Shown here in pieces: positions 55,759 through 63,902 of a stretch of 64,000 bases of DNA. The stretch lies in the NCBI RefSeq assembly GCF_012396365.1, contig NZ_JAAXPG010000024.1, forward strand, positions 53,934 to 117,933, in the 5' to 3' direction. A program made the translations under genes and the position numbers. The stretch is from Nocardiopsis alborubida (lineage in GTDB: Bacteria > Actinomycetota > Actinomycetes > Streptosporangiales > Streptosporangiaceae). The notes beneath the pieces were generated by a model. The model was not told the DNA's origin, did not search any database, and worked only from the letters and a program-made list of their open reading frames with translations. How positions within the stretch are numbered: position 1 is the first letter of the stretch; each line of letters starts with the position of its first letter.

Positions 55759-56598
55759 GTGCCCCAGCCCGCACAGCAGCAGACCCCGCCCGGCCGCACC
55801 GACGCCATGGACCCCAGGCCCGACCACGGTGAGGAGTCCTACCGGGGGTCGGGGCGGCTCAACGGCAAGGCGACCGTCATCACCGGCGCCGACAGCGGCA
55901 TCGGGCGGGCGGTGGCCATCGCCTTCGCCCGCGAGGGCGCCGACGTGCTCATCGGCTACCTGGACGAGCACGACGACGCGCGGGAGACCGAGCGCTGGGT
56001 GCGCGAGGCGGGCCGCCGGGCCGTCCTGGTCCCCGGAGACCTCGCGGACCCGGCCCACTGCCGCGCCCTCGTCGCGAAGGCGGTGGAGGAGTTCGGCCGG
56101 GTGGACGTCCTGGTCAGCAACGCCGCCTTCCAGATGACCCACGAGACGCTGGAGGAGATCCCCGACGAGGAGTGGGACCACACCCTGGCCACCAACCTCA
56201 GCGCGTTCTTCCACCTCGCCAAGGCCGCCGTGCCGCACATGCGGCCCGGCTCCTCGATCATCGGAAGCACGTCGGTCAACTCCGACGCCCCGCCGCCCAC
56301 CCTGCTGCCCTACAACGTCACCAAGGCGGGCATCGCCAACATGACCGCCACGCTGGCCCAGATGCTGGCCCCCAAGGGCATCCGGGCCAACTCCGTGGCG
56401 CCGGGACCGATCTGGACCCCGCTGATCCCCTCGACCATGCCGCCCGAGCAGGTGGAGGACTTCGGCTCCCAGGTGCCGCTGGGCCGCGCCGGACAGCCGT
56501 CCGAACTGGCTCCGGTGTACGTGATGCTGGCGTCGGACGAGGCCAGCTACGTCTCCGGTGCCCGCGTCGCGGTCACCGGCGGCAAACCGGTCCTGTGA
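55759..56598 (+). CDS. Short-chain dehydrogenase/reductase (YdaD/YhxD-like)
   Basis: 279 residues of the longer SDR group related to general stress dehydrogenases. It has an N-terminal extension, the NAD(P) motif TGADSGIG (42-49), VSNAAFQ, a catalytic Ser in IIGSTSVNSD, and YNVTK (Tyr and Lys of the active site), then NSVAPGPIWTPLIP. It oxidises or reduces an unknown alcohol or carbonyl. The GTG at 55759 has GGGAGGA five bases upstream. Its stop overlaps or touches the start region of manA, so the two are co-transcribed. Confidence 0.89.
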   Translation: MPQPAQQQTPPGRTDAMDPRPDHGEESYRGSGRLNGKATVITGADSGIGRAVAIAFAREGADVLIGYLDEHDDARETERWVREAGRRAVLVPGDLADPAHCRALVAKAVEEFGRVDVLVSNAAFQMTHETLEEIPDEEWDHTLATNLSAFFHLAKAAVPHMRPGSSIIGSTSVNSDAPPPTLLPYNVTKAGIANMTATLAQMLAPKGIRANSVAPGPIWTPLIPSTMPPEQVEDFGSQVPLGRAGQPSELAPVYVMLASDEASYVSGARVAVTGGKPVL

Positions 56599-56609
56599 CG
56601 GGGACGGCC

Positions 56610-57671
56610 GTGGACTGGTATCCGCTGAGGGTGAGCGCTCCTGCCCGGCAGCTGGTCTTCGGCGGCCACGCCATCGCCCGCCACCTGGGCAGGGAGGGGC
56701 TGCCCGACTGGGCGATCGCGGAGACCTGGGAGGTCAGCGACGTCGACGGAAACGGCAGCACGGTACTCGACGGACCCCTCGCGGGCCGGTCGCTGCGCGA
56801 GCTCGTCGCGCGGTGTCCGGAGGAGCTGGTGGGCGAGGGCTGGTCCGGGGAGGTCTTCCCGGTGCTGACCAAGTTCATCGACGCCTCCGGGACGCTGCCG
56901 GTGCACCTGCACGCCGACGACGCCACCGCCCGGCGGCTGGAGGGACGGCCCAACGGCAAGACCGAGGCCTGGCACATCCTCGACGCGCCTCCCGGCGCCA
57001 CCGCGCTGTGCGGGGTCAGGAGCGGGGTGACCGGGGAGGAGCTCCACCGGGCACTGCTCGCCCAGGACTTCGACGCCGTGCTGCGCCGTCTGCCGGTGCG
57101 GCCCGGCGAGACGGTCTACGTCCCGGGCGGCACGGTGCACAGCTTCGGCCCGCGGACCCTGGTCTACGAGATCGAGCAGACCTCCGACATCCAACAGCAC
57201 GCGATGCGCTGGGACATGGAGGACGGCTCACCGGTCCCGGACGAGCGCTGGCGCGCGAACCTGGAGGCGCTGATGGCCCAGGTCCGGCCGGAGCACAGGC
57301 CCGACTTCCACCCGGGGCTGAGGATCGCGGTCGGCGACGGGGTGGAACGGGTGTTCTGCTGCGCCGGACCGCACTTCGCGCTCGAACGCTGGCACGCGGG
57401 AACCGCGGAGCCCCTGCGCCACGTGTTCGCCACCGCGCAGGTCCTCACCAACGTCGGGGCGCCCGTCCGGGTGCGCGCCGGGGACTGGCAGGAGGAGCTG
57501 GGCCGGGCCCGGACGCTGCTGCTGCCGGCCGCGGTGGGCGGGGTGGAGATCGAGGGCCCGGCCGACGTGCTGTTCGGCTACCTGCCCGACCTGGTCCGCG
57601 ACGTGGTCACCCCACTGGCCGCCGCCGGTTATCCTCCCGAGATCGTCGCCGCCCTGGGCGAGGGCCTGTGA
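56610..57671 (+). CDS. manA: Mannose-6-phosphate isomerase-like protein
   Basis: 353 residues of the type I phosphomannose isomerase family, which interconverts mannose-6-phosphate and fructose-6-phosphate. Zinc-site motifs are LPVHLHADDATARRL, GKTEAWHIL (Glu) and VPGGTVHSFG (His); a C-terminal half-barrel follows. The N terminus WYPLRVSAPARQLVFGG matches the family. The GTG at 56610 follows GGGGA; a GTG at 56595 overlapping the SDR stop is the alternative and adds five residues. It could be an isomerase-like paralogue rather than the housekeeping enzyme. Confidence 0.85.
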   Translation: MDWYPLRVSAPARQLVFGGHAIARHLGREGLPDWAIAETWEVSDVDGNGSTVLDGPLAGRSLRELVARCPEELVGEGWSGEVFPVLTKFIDASGTLPVHLHADDATARRLEGRPNGKTEAWHILDAPPGATALCGVRSGVTGEELHRALLAQDFDAVLRRLPVRPGETVYVPGGTVHSFGPRTLVYEIEQTSDIQQHAMRWDMEDGSPVPDERWRANLEALMAQVRPEHRPDFHPGLRIAVGDGVERVFCCAGPHFALERWHAGTAEPLRHVFATAQVLTNVGAPVRVRAGDWQEELGRARTLLLPAAVGGVEIEGPADVLFGYLPDLVRDVVTPLAAAGYPPEIVAALGEGL

Positions 57672-57757
57672 GCCGACGGGCGGCCCCCTTCCCCGCCGTC
57701 GCGGTGGGGGCCGGGTCCTCCCCGTGAGCTCACGGACCGCTCCCGCGGCGCCGCCCG

Positions 57758-57931
57758 TCAGCCGCCGGTGCGGGGAACCGTCACCGCCCACAGGAAGTCG
57801 ACCGCGTCCGACCGCGGTGAGCGGATGCGCCTGCCCACGAGAACGGCCGCCTCCGGTCGTATCCGCTCGGCCACGCGTCCTCGCTCGGCAGTTCCATCGA
57901 CGGTCACATCGGTGAGCGCTATATTGCCCAT
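57758..57931 (-). CDS. Small hypothetical protein
   Basis: 57 residues starting MGNIALTDVTVDGTAERGRV and ending DFLWAVTVPRTGG. AAGG lies at normal distance from the ATG, but codon bias is only moderate. I do not recognise it. It could be spurious, or the remnant of a longer gene, in the 325-bp gap between manA and the MFS gene, which is otherwise empty. Confidence 0.3.
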   Translation of the reverse strand: MGNIALTDVTVDGTAERGRVAERIRPEAAVLVGRRIRSPRSDAVDFLWAVTVPRTGG

Positions 57932-57996
57932 CGTCTGCCTTGTTCGGCCCCGGGGCCGACCCCCACCGCGCGCGAGCGCGAGGATGCGAGGCCCTG

Positions 57997-59208
57997 ATGG
58001 CACGGACCCGGACGAGGCCGCCCGGGCGGGGCACCGGCGCGTCGCGCTCCCGGCTCGACGTCGTGCGCTGGCAGGTCGGGTACGGGATGTTCGGCGTGCC
58101 CCAGGCCGCCGCCCCCATCGCCTTCGCCCTGCTCGCCCTCCCCATCACCGGCACGGCCGAGTCCGGCGCGGGGCTGGTCTTCGCCATGACGGCCGCGCAG
58201 GTGCTCGGTGCCGTCCCCGTGTCCCGTCTGGGTCGCCGGTTCAACGGCGTCCACTACCTGCGCGCGCTCATCGCCGTCCGAACACTCGCGCTCGCCGCCG
58301 TCACCGTGCTGGCGGCGGTGCAGGCCCCCTTCGGGCTGCTCCTGGTCGCGGTCACCGCGGCGGGGGCCGTCAACGGCGCCGCGTACGGCTACCAGCGGCT
58401 CCTGCTCAACCACCTCGTGGAACCGTCCGGGCTCCCCCGCGCGCTGGGTGTGGCCGCGACGCTGAACGAGGTCGGCTTCGCGCTGTCCCCCGTGCTCGCC
58501 TCGGTGCTCGGCGCCGTCTCACCCGTCTGGGCCATGGCGGCGGTCACCGCGCTGGGCGTGGGCCCCCTGCTCCTGATGCCGCGCGTTCCCGGGGCCCGCG
58601 GGCCCCGGGGCGGCGAGGCGCCCCGCGTACGGACGCCGGTACCCCGCGCGGTGCTCCTGTGGCTGTTCTGCGCGACCGCGAGCGCGGGGGCGGTCGCGGC
58701 CGTCGAGGTCGGAGCGGTCTCCTTCGCGCTGTCCTTCGGACTCGAAGCGGGCTGGGCCTTCCTGTTCGCCCTCGTGCTGTGCGCGGGCTCGGTCGCGGGC
58801 GGGGTCTGGGTCAGCGTCCGCAACCGCACGCCCGCCCCCTGGCAGGTCAACGCCTACCTCGCGGCGACCACCGCGGGCTCCGGGCTGATCCTGGTCGGCG
58901 GGCACCTCTCCCTGACGCTCACCGGCGCGGCCGTCATCGGGCTCTTCCTGCCGATGCTGGGCACGTTCTACTCGCTCGTCCTGGACGGGCTCGCGCCGCC
59001 CGACCGCCGCGCGGAGATGTTCGCGCTCCTGCGCACGGCGAGCTCGCTCGGCATCATCACCGTGAGCGGTCTGCTCGCCCTCCTCGGCCTGCGGGCCGCC
59101 CTCGTCGGCAGCTTCGCGCTCCTGCTGATCGCGTCCTGCCTCGCGGCGGCGCACCGCGCCCGCTCCCGCGGCGACTCGGCCCCGCCGATCGCGCGTGACG
59201 GCGTGTGA
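57997..59208 (+). CDS. MFS transporter
   Basis: 403 residues, about twelve membrane segments after a basic N-terminal tail. VSRLGRRFNGVHYLRALIAV corresponds to the loop 2-3 region; YGYQRLLLNHLVEPSGLPRA, TLNEVGFALSPVLASVLGAV and GTFYSLVLDGLAPPDRRAEM are characteristic of a group of actinobacterial exporters. The substrate is unknown. The ATG at 57997 follows GAGG by five bases. It converges on the L7/L12-like gene at 59225. Confidence 0.86.
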   Translation: MARTRTRPPGRGTGASRSRLDVVRWQVGYGMFGVPQAAAPIAFALLALPITGTAESGAGLVFAMTAAQVLGAVPVSRLGRRFNGVHYLRALIAVRTLALAAVTVLAAVQAPFGLLLVAVTAAGAVNGAAYGYQRLLLNHLVEPSGLPRALGVAATLNEVGFALSPVLASVLGAVSPVWAMAAVTALGVGPLLLMPRVPGARGPRGGEAPRVRTPVPRAVLLWLFCATASAGAVAAVEVGAVSFALSFGLEAGWAFLFALVLCAGSVAGGVWVSVRNRTPAPWQVNAYLAATTAGSGLILVGGHLSLTLTGAAVIGLFLPMLGTFYSLVLDGLAPPDRRAEMFALLRTASSLGIITVSGLLALLGLRAALVGSFALLLIASCLAAAHRARSRGDSAPPIARDGV

Positions 59209-59224
59209 GGCCACCGCCCCGGGT

Positions 59225-59575
59225 TCAGCGGTCGAGGCAGTCGACGAAGCGCGCGGCCTCGGCCCCGGTCATCCCGGTCTCACGGGAGACCGTCGTGACG
59301 GCGTCGGCCGCACGGTCCTGTGCGAGCAGCTCGCGGGCCCGGTCGGCGAGGCTCTGTCCGGGCACGGGCTCGACCGGGATCCAGTGGCCCTGCTCGACGG
59401 CGTCGACGATGTTCTTGGCCTCGGCCAGTCCCGCGCCGGTGCGCTCGCGCACGAGCTTGATCGCCTCGATCTTGCGGCCCGCCCGTACGAGGGCCTGCGC
59501 CTCGTCGACCGTGCCCTGGTCGATCGGCCTTCTCATGGGCTCGGGGCCGAGGAGACGTTCGAAGAAACCGGCCAT
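59225..59575 (-). CDS. Ribosomal L7/L12 C-terminal domain-like protein
   Basis: 116 residues. After a short N terminus (MAGFFERLLGPEPMRRPIDQ) the segment RKIEAIKLVRERTGAGLAEA with KNIVDAVEQG is the L7/L12 C-terminal fold, and a second, weaker copy follows near RETGMTGAEAARFVDC. These stand-alone domain proteins are not ribosomal proteins and have no clear role; they may bind translation GTPases or other partners. The ATG at 59575 is preceded by AAGG at a long distance; ATG 59536 is possible. Confidence 0.78.
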   Translation of the reverse strand: MAGFFERLLGPEPMRRPIDQGTVDEAQALVRAGRKIEAIKLVRERTGAGLAEAKNIVDAVEQGHWIPVEPVPGQSLADRARELLAQDRAADAVTTVSRETGMTGAEAARFVDCLDR

Positions 59576-59897
59576 GGTCGGTGCTGCCTTCCCAGTAGTG
59601 CGGAACGGGGCGTCCGCCCCGGCCCCGTAGTGTACGGCGGGCCGTGGGCGTCCACATCCGGGCGGGACCCGCCCGTCCCCGGCCTCAGCCGTGGGCGGCC
59701 GCCATGCGAGGGCGAGGGCTCCCCTTTGCCGACCGCTGGTTCTAGCCGAAGACGCCTCCGGGAAGGCTCGCCCCGGACCGGGCCCGGCCAGGCGGCCCGG
59801 CGACGACGGGAGAACACGCGGCCACGGCCCAGCGCGTCGAGGCCTTGAACTCCTGGCCCCGAACGAACGTTCCGTGACCAGGAGCCAGGAGGAAGAG
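59576..59897. other. Divergent intergenic region, 322 bp
   Basis: It separates the L7/L12-like gene and the alkyl sulfatase gene. It contains a small CGGGGC-GTCC-GCCCCG hairpin at 59606-59621, in the L7/L12-like leader, and the AGGAGGAA ribosome-binding site of the sulfatase. I see no gene. Confidence 0.45.
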
Positions 59898-61754
59898 TTG
59901 ACCACGACCGGACCCGACCGCACCGACACCACCGACTTCGCCAACGCCGACCGGGGGCTGGTCGCCCGACTCGAACCCGGACAGATCACGAACGCCGAGG
60001 GCCGGGTGGTGTGGGACGCCGACGCCTACGCCTTCCTCGACGGGCCCTGCCCCGACACCGCCGACCCCAGCCTGTGGCGGCAGTCCCAGCTGTGCTCGCG
60101 CCAGGGGCTGTACGAGGTCACCGGGGGCGTCTACCAGATCCGCGGGTTCGACCTGTCCAACATGACCCTCGTGGAGGGCGATACCGGCGTCATCGTCATC
60201 GACCCCCTGGTGTCGGCGGAACCCGCCCGGGCCGGATTGGAGCTGTACCGCAGGCACCGGGGCGACCGCCCGGTCACCGGGGTGGTCTACACCCACTCCC
60301 ACATCGACCACTTCGGCGGCGTCGGCGGCGTCACCGACGGAAACGTGCCGATCCTGGCGCCGGCCGGGTTCATGGAGCACGCGGTGTCGGAGAACGTCTA
60401 CGCCGGTGTGGCGATGGGACGGCGCGGGGTCTTCCACACGGGCGTCCTCCTGGACAAGGGCCCCGCCGGGCAGATCGGCGACGGCCTCGGCCAGAGCACC
60501 TCCAGCGGCACGGTGACGCTCCTGGACCCCAACCGGGACATCACCCGCACCGGCCAGGAGGAGGTCGTGGACGGGGTGCGGATGGTCTTCCAGATGACGC
60601 CCGGCACCGAGGCCCCCTCGGAGATGAACTTCCACTTCCCCGACCACCGGGCCCTGTGCATGGCCGAGAACGCCACCCGCAACCTGCACAACCTGCTGAC
60701 CCTGCGCGGCGCGCTGGTGCGCGACGCCCGGGTCTGGTCGCGTTACCTCAACGAGGCGATCGAGCTGTTCGGGCGCGACTCCGACGTGGTGTTCGCCTCG
60801 CACCACTGGCCGACCTGGGGCGGCGAGGAGGTCGTCCGCTTCCTGTCCCAGCAGCGCGACCTGTACGCCTACCTCCACGACCAGACGCTGCGCATGGTCA
60901 ACCGCGGCATGGTGGGGTCGGAGATCGCCGAGGAGATCCGGATGCCGCCCGGTCTGGAGCGGGAGTGGCACACCCACGGCTACTACGGTTCGGTCAGCCA
61001 CAACGTCAAGGCGATCTACCAGCGCTACATGGGCTGGTTCGACGGAAACCCCGCCCACCTGTGGGAGCACCCGCCAGCGGAGGAGGCCAGGCGCTACGTC
61101 GACTGCATGGGCGGCGTGGACGAGGTGGTGGCCAAGGCCGGAGGGTACCGCGACGAGGGGGACCTGCGCTTCGCCGCCACCCTGCTCAACCACGCGGTGT
61201 ACGCGCGGCCCGACCACACCGGGGCGAGGGAGGCGCTGGCCGGGGTGTACGAGCGGCTGGGCCACGGAGCCGAGTGCGGCACCTGGCGCAACTTCTACCT
61301 CCAGGGCGCGCGGGAACTGCGGGGCGCGCCGGACGCCCAACCGCTCGACATGGGCGGGGGCATGGCCTCGGCGCTCACGGTGGAGCAGCTCCTGGACTCG
61401 CTGGCCATCCGGATCGACGGGCCCCGGGCCTGGGACCACCACTTCGCCGTGGACTGGGTGTTCACCGACCTGGACACGACCCACCGCACCGAACTGTCCA
61501 ACGGGGCGCTCATCGCCTGGGAGTCCCCCGGCAACGGTAGCGCCGACCTGACCGTCACGCTCACCAAGCCCGAGTTCCTGGGCCTGCTCGCGGGCGGTGG
61601 AGCCGACGGCCTGGACACCTCGGGCGACGCCTCGCTGCTCACCACGCTGTTCGGTCTGCTGGAGGAGCCGGACCCGGCCTTCAACGTCGTCACGCCCCGG
61701 GAGGTTCGGGCCAGCGCTCCGCGCCCCCGCCGGGAGGGCGCGGGCGAGGGCTGA
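59898..61754 (+). CDS. Alkyl/aryl sulfatase (metallo-beta-lactamase fold, SdsA1-like)
   Basis: 618 residues. The zinc-binding motif is YTHSHIDHFGGV with His133, His135, Asp137 and His138; further ligands lie in MAENATRNLHN and ASHHWPTWGGEEV. A helical dimerisation domain and a C-terminal SCP2-like domain (VEQLLDSLAIRIDG to the end) complete the SdsA1/BDS1 architecture. These enzymes hydrolyse primary or secondary alkyl sulfates such as dodecyl sulfate. No signal peptide is visible, unlike secreted SdsA1. The TTG at 59898 has AGGAGG five bases upstream; a GTG at 59874 lacks one. Confidence 0.9.
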   Translation: MTTTGPDRTDTTDFANADRGLVARLEPGQITNAEGRVVWDADAYAFLDGPCPDTADPSLWRQSQLCSRQGLYEVTGGVYQIRGFDLSNMTLVEGDTGVIVIDPLVSAEPARAGLELYRRHRGDRPVTGVVYTHSHIDHFGGVGGVTDGNVPILAPAGFMEHAVSENVYAGVAMGRRGVFHTGVLLDKGPAGQIGDGLGQSTSSGTVTLLDPNRDITRTGQEEVVDGVRMVFQMTPGTEAPSEMNFHFPDHRALCMAENATRNLHNLLTLRGALVRDARVWSRYLNEAIELFGRDSDVVFASHHWPTWGGEEVVRFLSQQRDLYAYLHDQTLRMVNRGMVGSEIAEEIRMPPGLEREWHTHGYYGSVSHNVKAIYQRYMGWFDGNPAHLWEHPPAEEARRYVDCMGGVDEVVAKAGGYRDEGDLRFAATLLNHAVYARPDHTGAREALAGVYERLGHGAECGTWRNFYLQGARELRGAPDAQPLDMGGGMASALTVEQLLDSLAIRIDGPRAWDHHFAVDWVFTDLDTTHRTELSNGALIAWESPGNGSADLTVTLTKPEFLGLLAGGGADGLDTSGDASLLTTLFGLLEEPDPAFNVVTPREVRASAPRPRREGAGEG

Positions 61755-61767
61755 GCCCGGTCACGCC

Positions 61768-61800
61768 GAGGCCGACAGCGACAGCCTCGTTGTCGGCCTC
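61768..61800. terminator. Bidirectional hairpin terminator
   Basis: GAGGCCGACA and TGTCGGCCTC form a perfect 10-bp stem with a 13-base loop, 13 bases after the sulfatase stop and 64 bases from the end of the convergent hemC copy. Confidence 0.65.
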
Positions 61801-61864
61801 AGGGCCGTGAGGCGGCCGGGGGTGCCGGAGAGCACGGGCGGGAGCCCCCGCGGCCCTGCCGTGG

Positions 61865-62806
61865 TCACCCGGACGGGGGCGTGGCGCGCAGTCCGGCCAG
61901 CAGACCGGCGGCGCCGCGCTCGCGCAGCTCCTCGGCGACCCGGACCCCGAGGACTTCGGGATCCGATGGAGAACCAGTCCTCTCGGCCCGCACCGCCCGG
62001 GAGCCGTCGACGGCGGTGACCTGACCCAGCAGCCGCAGCGACGCGCCCTCGACCACCGCTGTCGCGCCGACGGGTACGTAGCAGCCGCCCTCCAGCGCGG
62101 CGAGCAGGGCGCGTTCCGCTCGCACGGCGGTGTCGGTGGCCGCATCGTGCACGACCGACAGCAGCTCATGGAGCCACGCGTCCCCGGTTCCGGTGCGGAC
62201 CTGCACCCCGAGCGCGCCCTGGGCGGGTGAGGGCGGCCAGTCCCAGGGGTCCAGGACCTGGGTGATCTGGTCGGACATACCCAGCCTGCGCAGGCCCGCG
62301 GCGGCCAGGAGCAGTCCGGCTCACCCCTTCTGACGCATGTGCCGCAGACGCGGCGGGACGTTGCCGCGGACCGGTACCGGGCACACGTCGGGGCGGGCGC
62401 GCAGGAGCTGGCCGACGCGGCGCGGCGCGCTGGTGCCCACCCGCGCACCCTCGGGCAGGGTGTCCAGGGCGGCCCCGCACAGGGCGTCGCGCACATCGTG
62501 GCGCCGTGGTACCGCAGCGAGCGCCGTGCCGGGTGTGGTCTGGGTGGGCAGGTCCTTGAGGGAGTGGACCGCCACGTCGATCTCCCCCTCCAGCAGGGCG
62601 GCCTCGACCCGGGAGGCGAACACCCCGGCCCCCGAAGCGGACAGCTCACCCAGACCGGTGGTGCGGTCCAGGTCACCCGTGGTCATGATGGTGTGCTGCG
62701 TCCACACCACCTCGGGACGGGCGGTGCGCAACTGGTCCAGGAGTTCGGCGACCATGACCCTGGCCAGGCGGCTGCCGCGCGAACCCACCCGTACCGTACG
62801 CGTCAT
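61865..62806 (-). pseudogene. hemC: Hydroxymethylbilane synthase paralogue with in-frame TGA
   Basis: The frame from the ATG at 62806 reads TRTVRVGSRGSRLARVMVAE, VAVHSLKDLPT, ARVGTSAPRRVGQL and RGNVPPRLRHMRQKG, then TGA at 62321-62323, and continues in the same frame with AGLLLAAAGLRRLG, DQITQVLD, QGALGVQV and LEGGCYVPVGA, which holds the Cys that carries the dipyrromethane cofactor. The total of about 313 codons equals a normal porphobilinogen deaminase, and the TGA takes one alignment position without gap. No other haem genes are near, so it is probably a spare copy. Either a nonsense mutation or recoding explains it; the mutation is more likely. Confidence 0.8.
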
Positions 62807-63072
62807 GTGCCCTGCCCCGCTCCGGGAAGTCCTGTGCACTCCGACGGCAGGCCGCGGTCACCGCCCCGGCATAGAACGATGTGGCCGTCCGCGATGCCGC
62901 GGAACCGCTCCCGCGGCGTGGTGGTCGACGGTGTGTTCACGCGGGCTCTTCCGTGTCCGGAGGCTGGTCGAGGAGGGGCGCACACGCCATGCAACCACGG
63001 GCACCGGCGGATCCGCGGCTGTTTCGCGATTCCCGTTCCGGGGAATCCGGCCCGCCGGGCACGCGCGGTCGG

Positions 63073-63078
63073 TAGGGT
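63073..63078 (+). promoter_or_regulatory. -10 box of a leaderless promoter
   Basis: TAGGGT lies seven bases before the ATG at 63086 with no ribosome-binding site between. Confidence 0.45.
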
Positions 63079-63085
63079 CGCGGCC

Positions 63086-63646
63086 ATGGTCCGCACGGGA
63101 GGCGAGCACACCCGCCTGGTGGTGGTCCGCGGCAACTCGGGTTCGGGCAAGAGCACGATCGCCCGCGGACTGCGCGCCGCGTACGGTCGCGGGTTGGCGA
63201 TCGTCGAGCAGGACTACGTGCGCCGCGTCGTCCTCAGGGAGAGGGACGTTCCGGGGGCGGCAAACATCGGGCTCATCGACCTGATGGCCCGCCACGCCCT
63301 GGACTCCGGGTTCCACGTGGTGGTCGAGGGGATCCTGTACGCCGACCGGTACGGCCCCATGCTCACCCGTCTGGTCGACGACCACGCCGGTGTCTCGCGC
63401 TGTTACTACCTGGACGTGCCCTTCGCCGTCACACTGCGACGGCACGCCTCCCGTCCCACGGCCGCGGAGTTCGGCGAGACGCAGATGCGCGCCTGGTGGC
63501 GTCCCCGTGACCTGCTGCCCGGCGGGGCTGAGACGGTGATCGACGAGCACAGCACCCTCGAACAGAGCCTGGAACGCGTCCTCGCCGACTGCGGCCTCCC
63601 GGGGAGCCGGCCGGAGGACGGGGACGCCCCCGCGTCCGCGCGCTGA
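63086..63646 (+). CDS. P-loop kinase-like ATPase (zeta toxin/AAA_33 type)
   Basis: 186 residues. The Walker A motif is VVRGNSGSGKSTIARGLR (P-loop at 16-23); HVVVEGILYADRYG is a Walker B-like strand, and CYYLDVPFAVTLRRHASRPT with the following Arg residues resembles the lid of small-molecule kinases. Relatives phosphorylate small molecules such as antibiotics or nucleosides; no substrate can be named. TAGGGT ends seven bases before the ATG at 63086, so it is probably leaderless. It stands alone. Confidence 0.85.
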   Translation: MVRTGGEHTRLVVVRGNSGSGKSTIARGLRAAYGRGLAIVEQDYVRRVVLRERDVPGAANIGLIDLMARHALDSGFHVVVEGILYADRYGPMLTRLVDDHAGVSRCYYLDVPFAVTLRRHASRPTAAEFGETQMRAWWRPRDLLPGGAETVIDEHSTLEQSLERVLADCGLPGSRPEDGDAPASAR

Positions 63647-63902
63647 CAGGACCGCCGAACAGCGTGGCCAGGGGGCGGGGAAGCCCCGCTCCACGAAACA
63701 CGGCACACACCATCCGCCCGGCGCCGCCGGAGCATGCCCCGGCCCACCGGCGCGCCCCTTACGGCCTCGTGCGGAGAGCCCCGGCGCGGACATGGGAGAA
63801 ACCCGGGCGGACCCCAGCCGAAACCACACCAACAAACCCCTCGCATTGCCATCCCAAAGGGGAATAGCAATCAATACTAATTAATTCATAAGTTTCCGTA
63901 CT

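Noticed and set aside
59742..61484. 580-codon minus-strand frame opposite the alkyl sulfatase gene
   Set aside because: His/Val/Gly-rich shadow of the sulfatase; no domain is visible and the plus strand has complete zinc motifs.
62321..62323. Selenocysteine codon in hemC
   Set aside because: The position is not a conserved Cys in the family and I see no convincing SECIS hairpin just downstream; nonsense mutation is simpler. Kept open as a finding to check.
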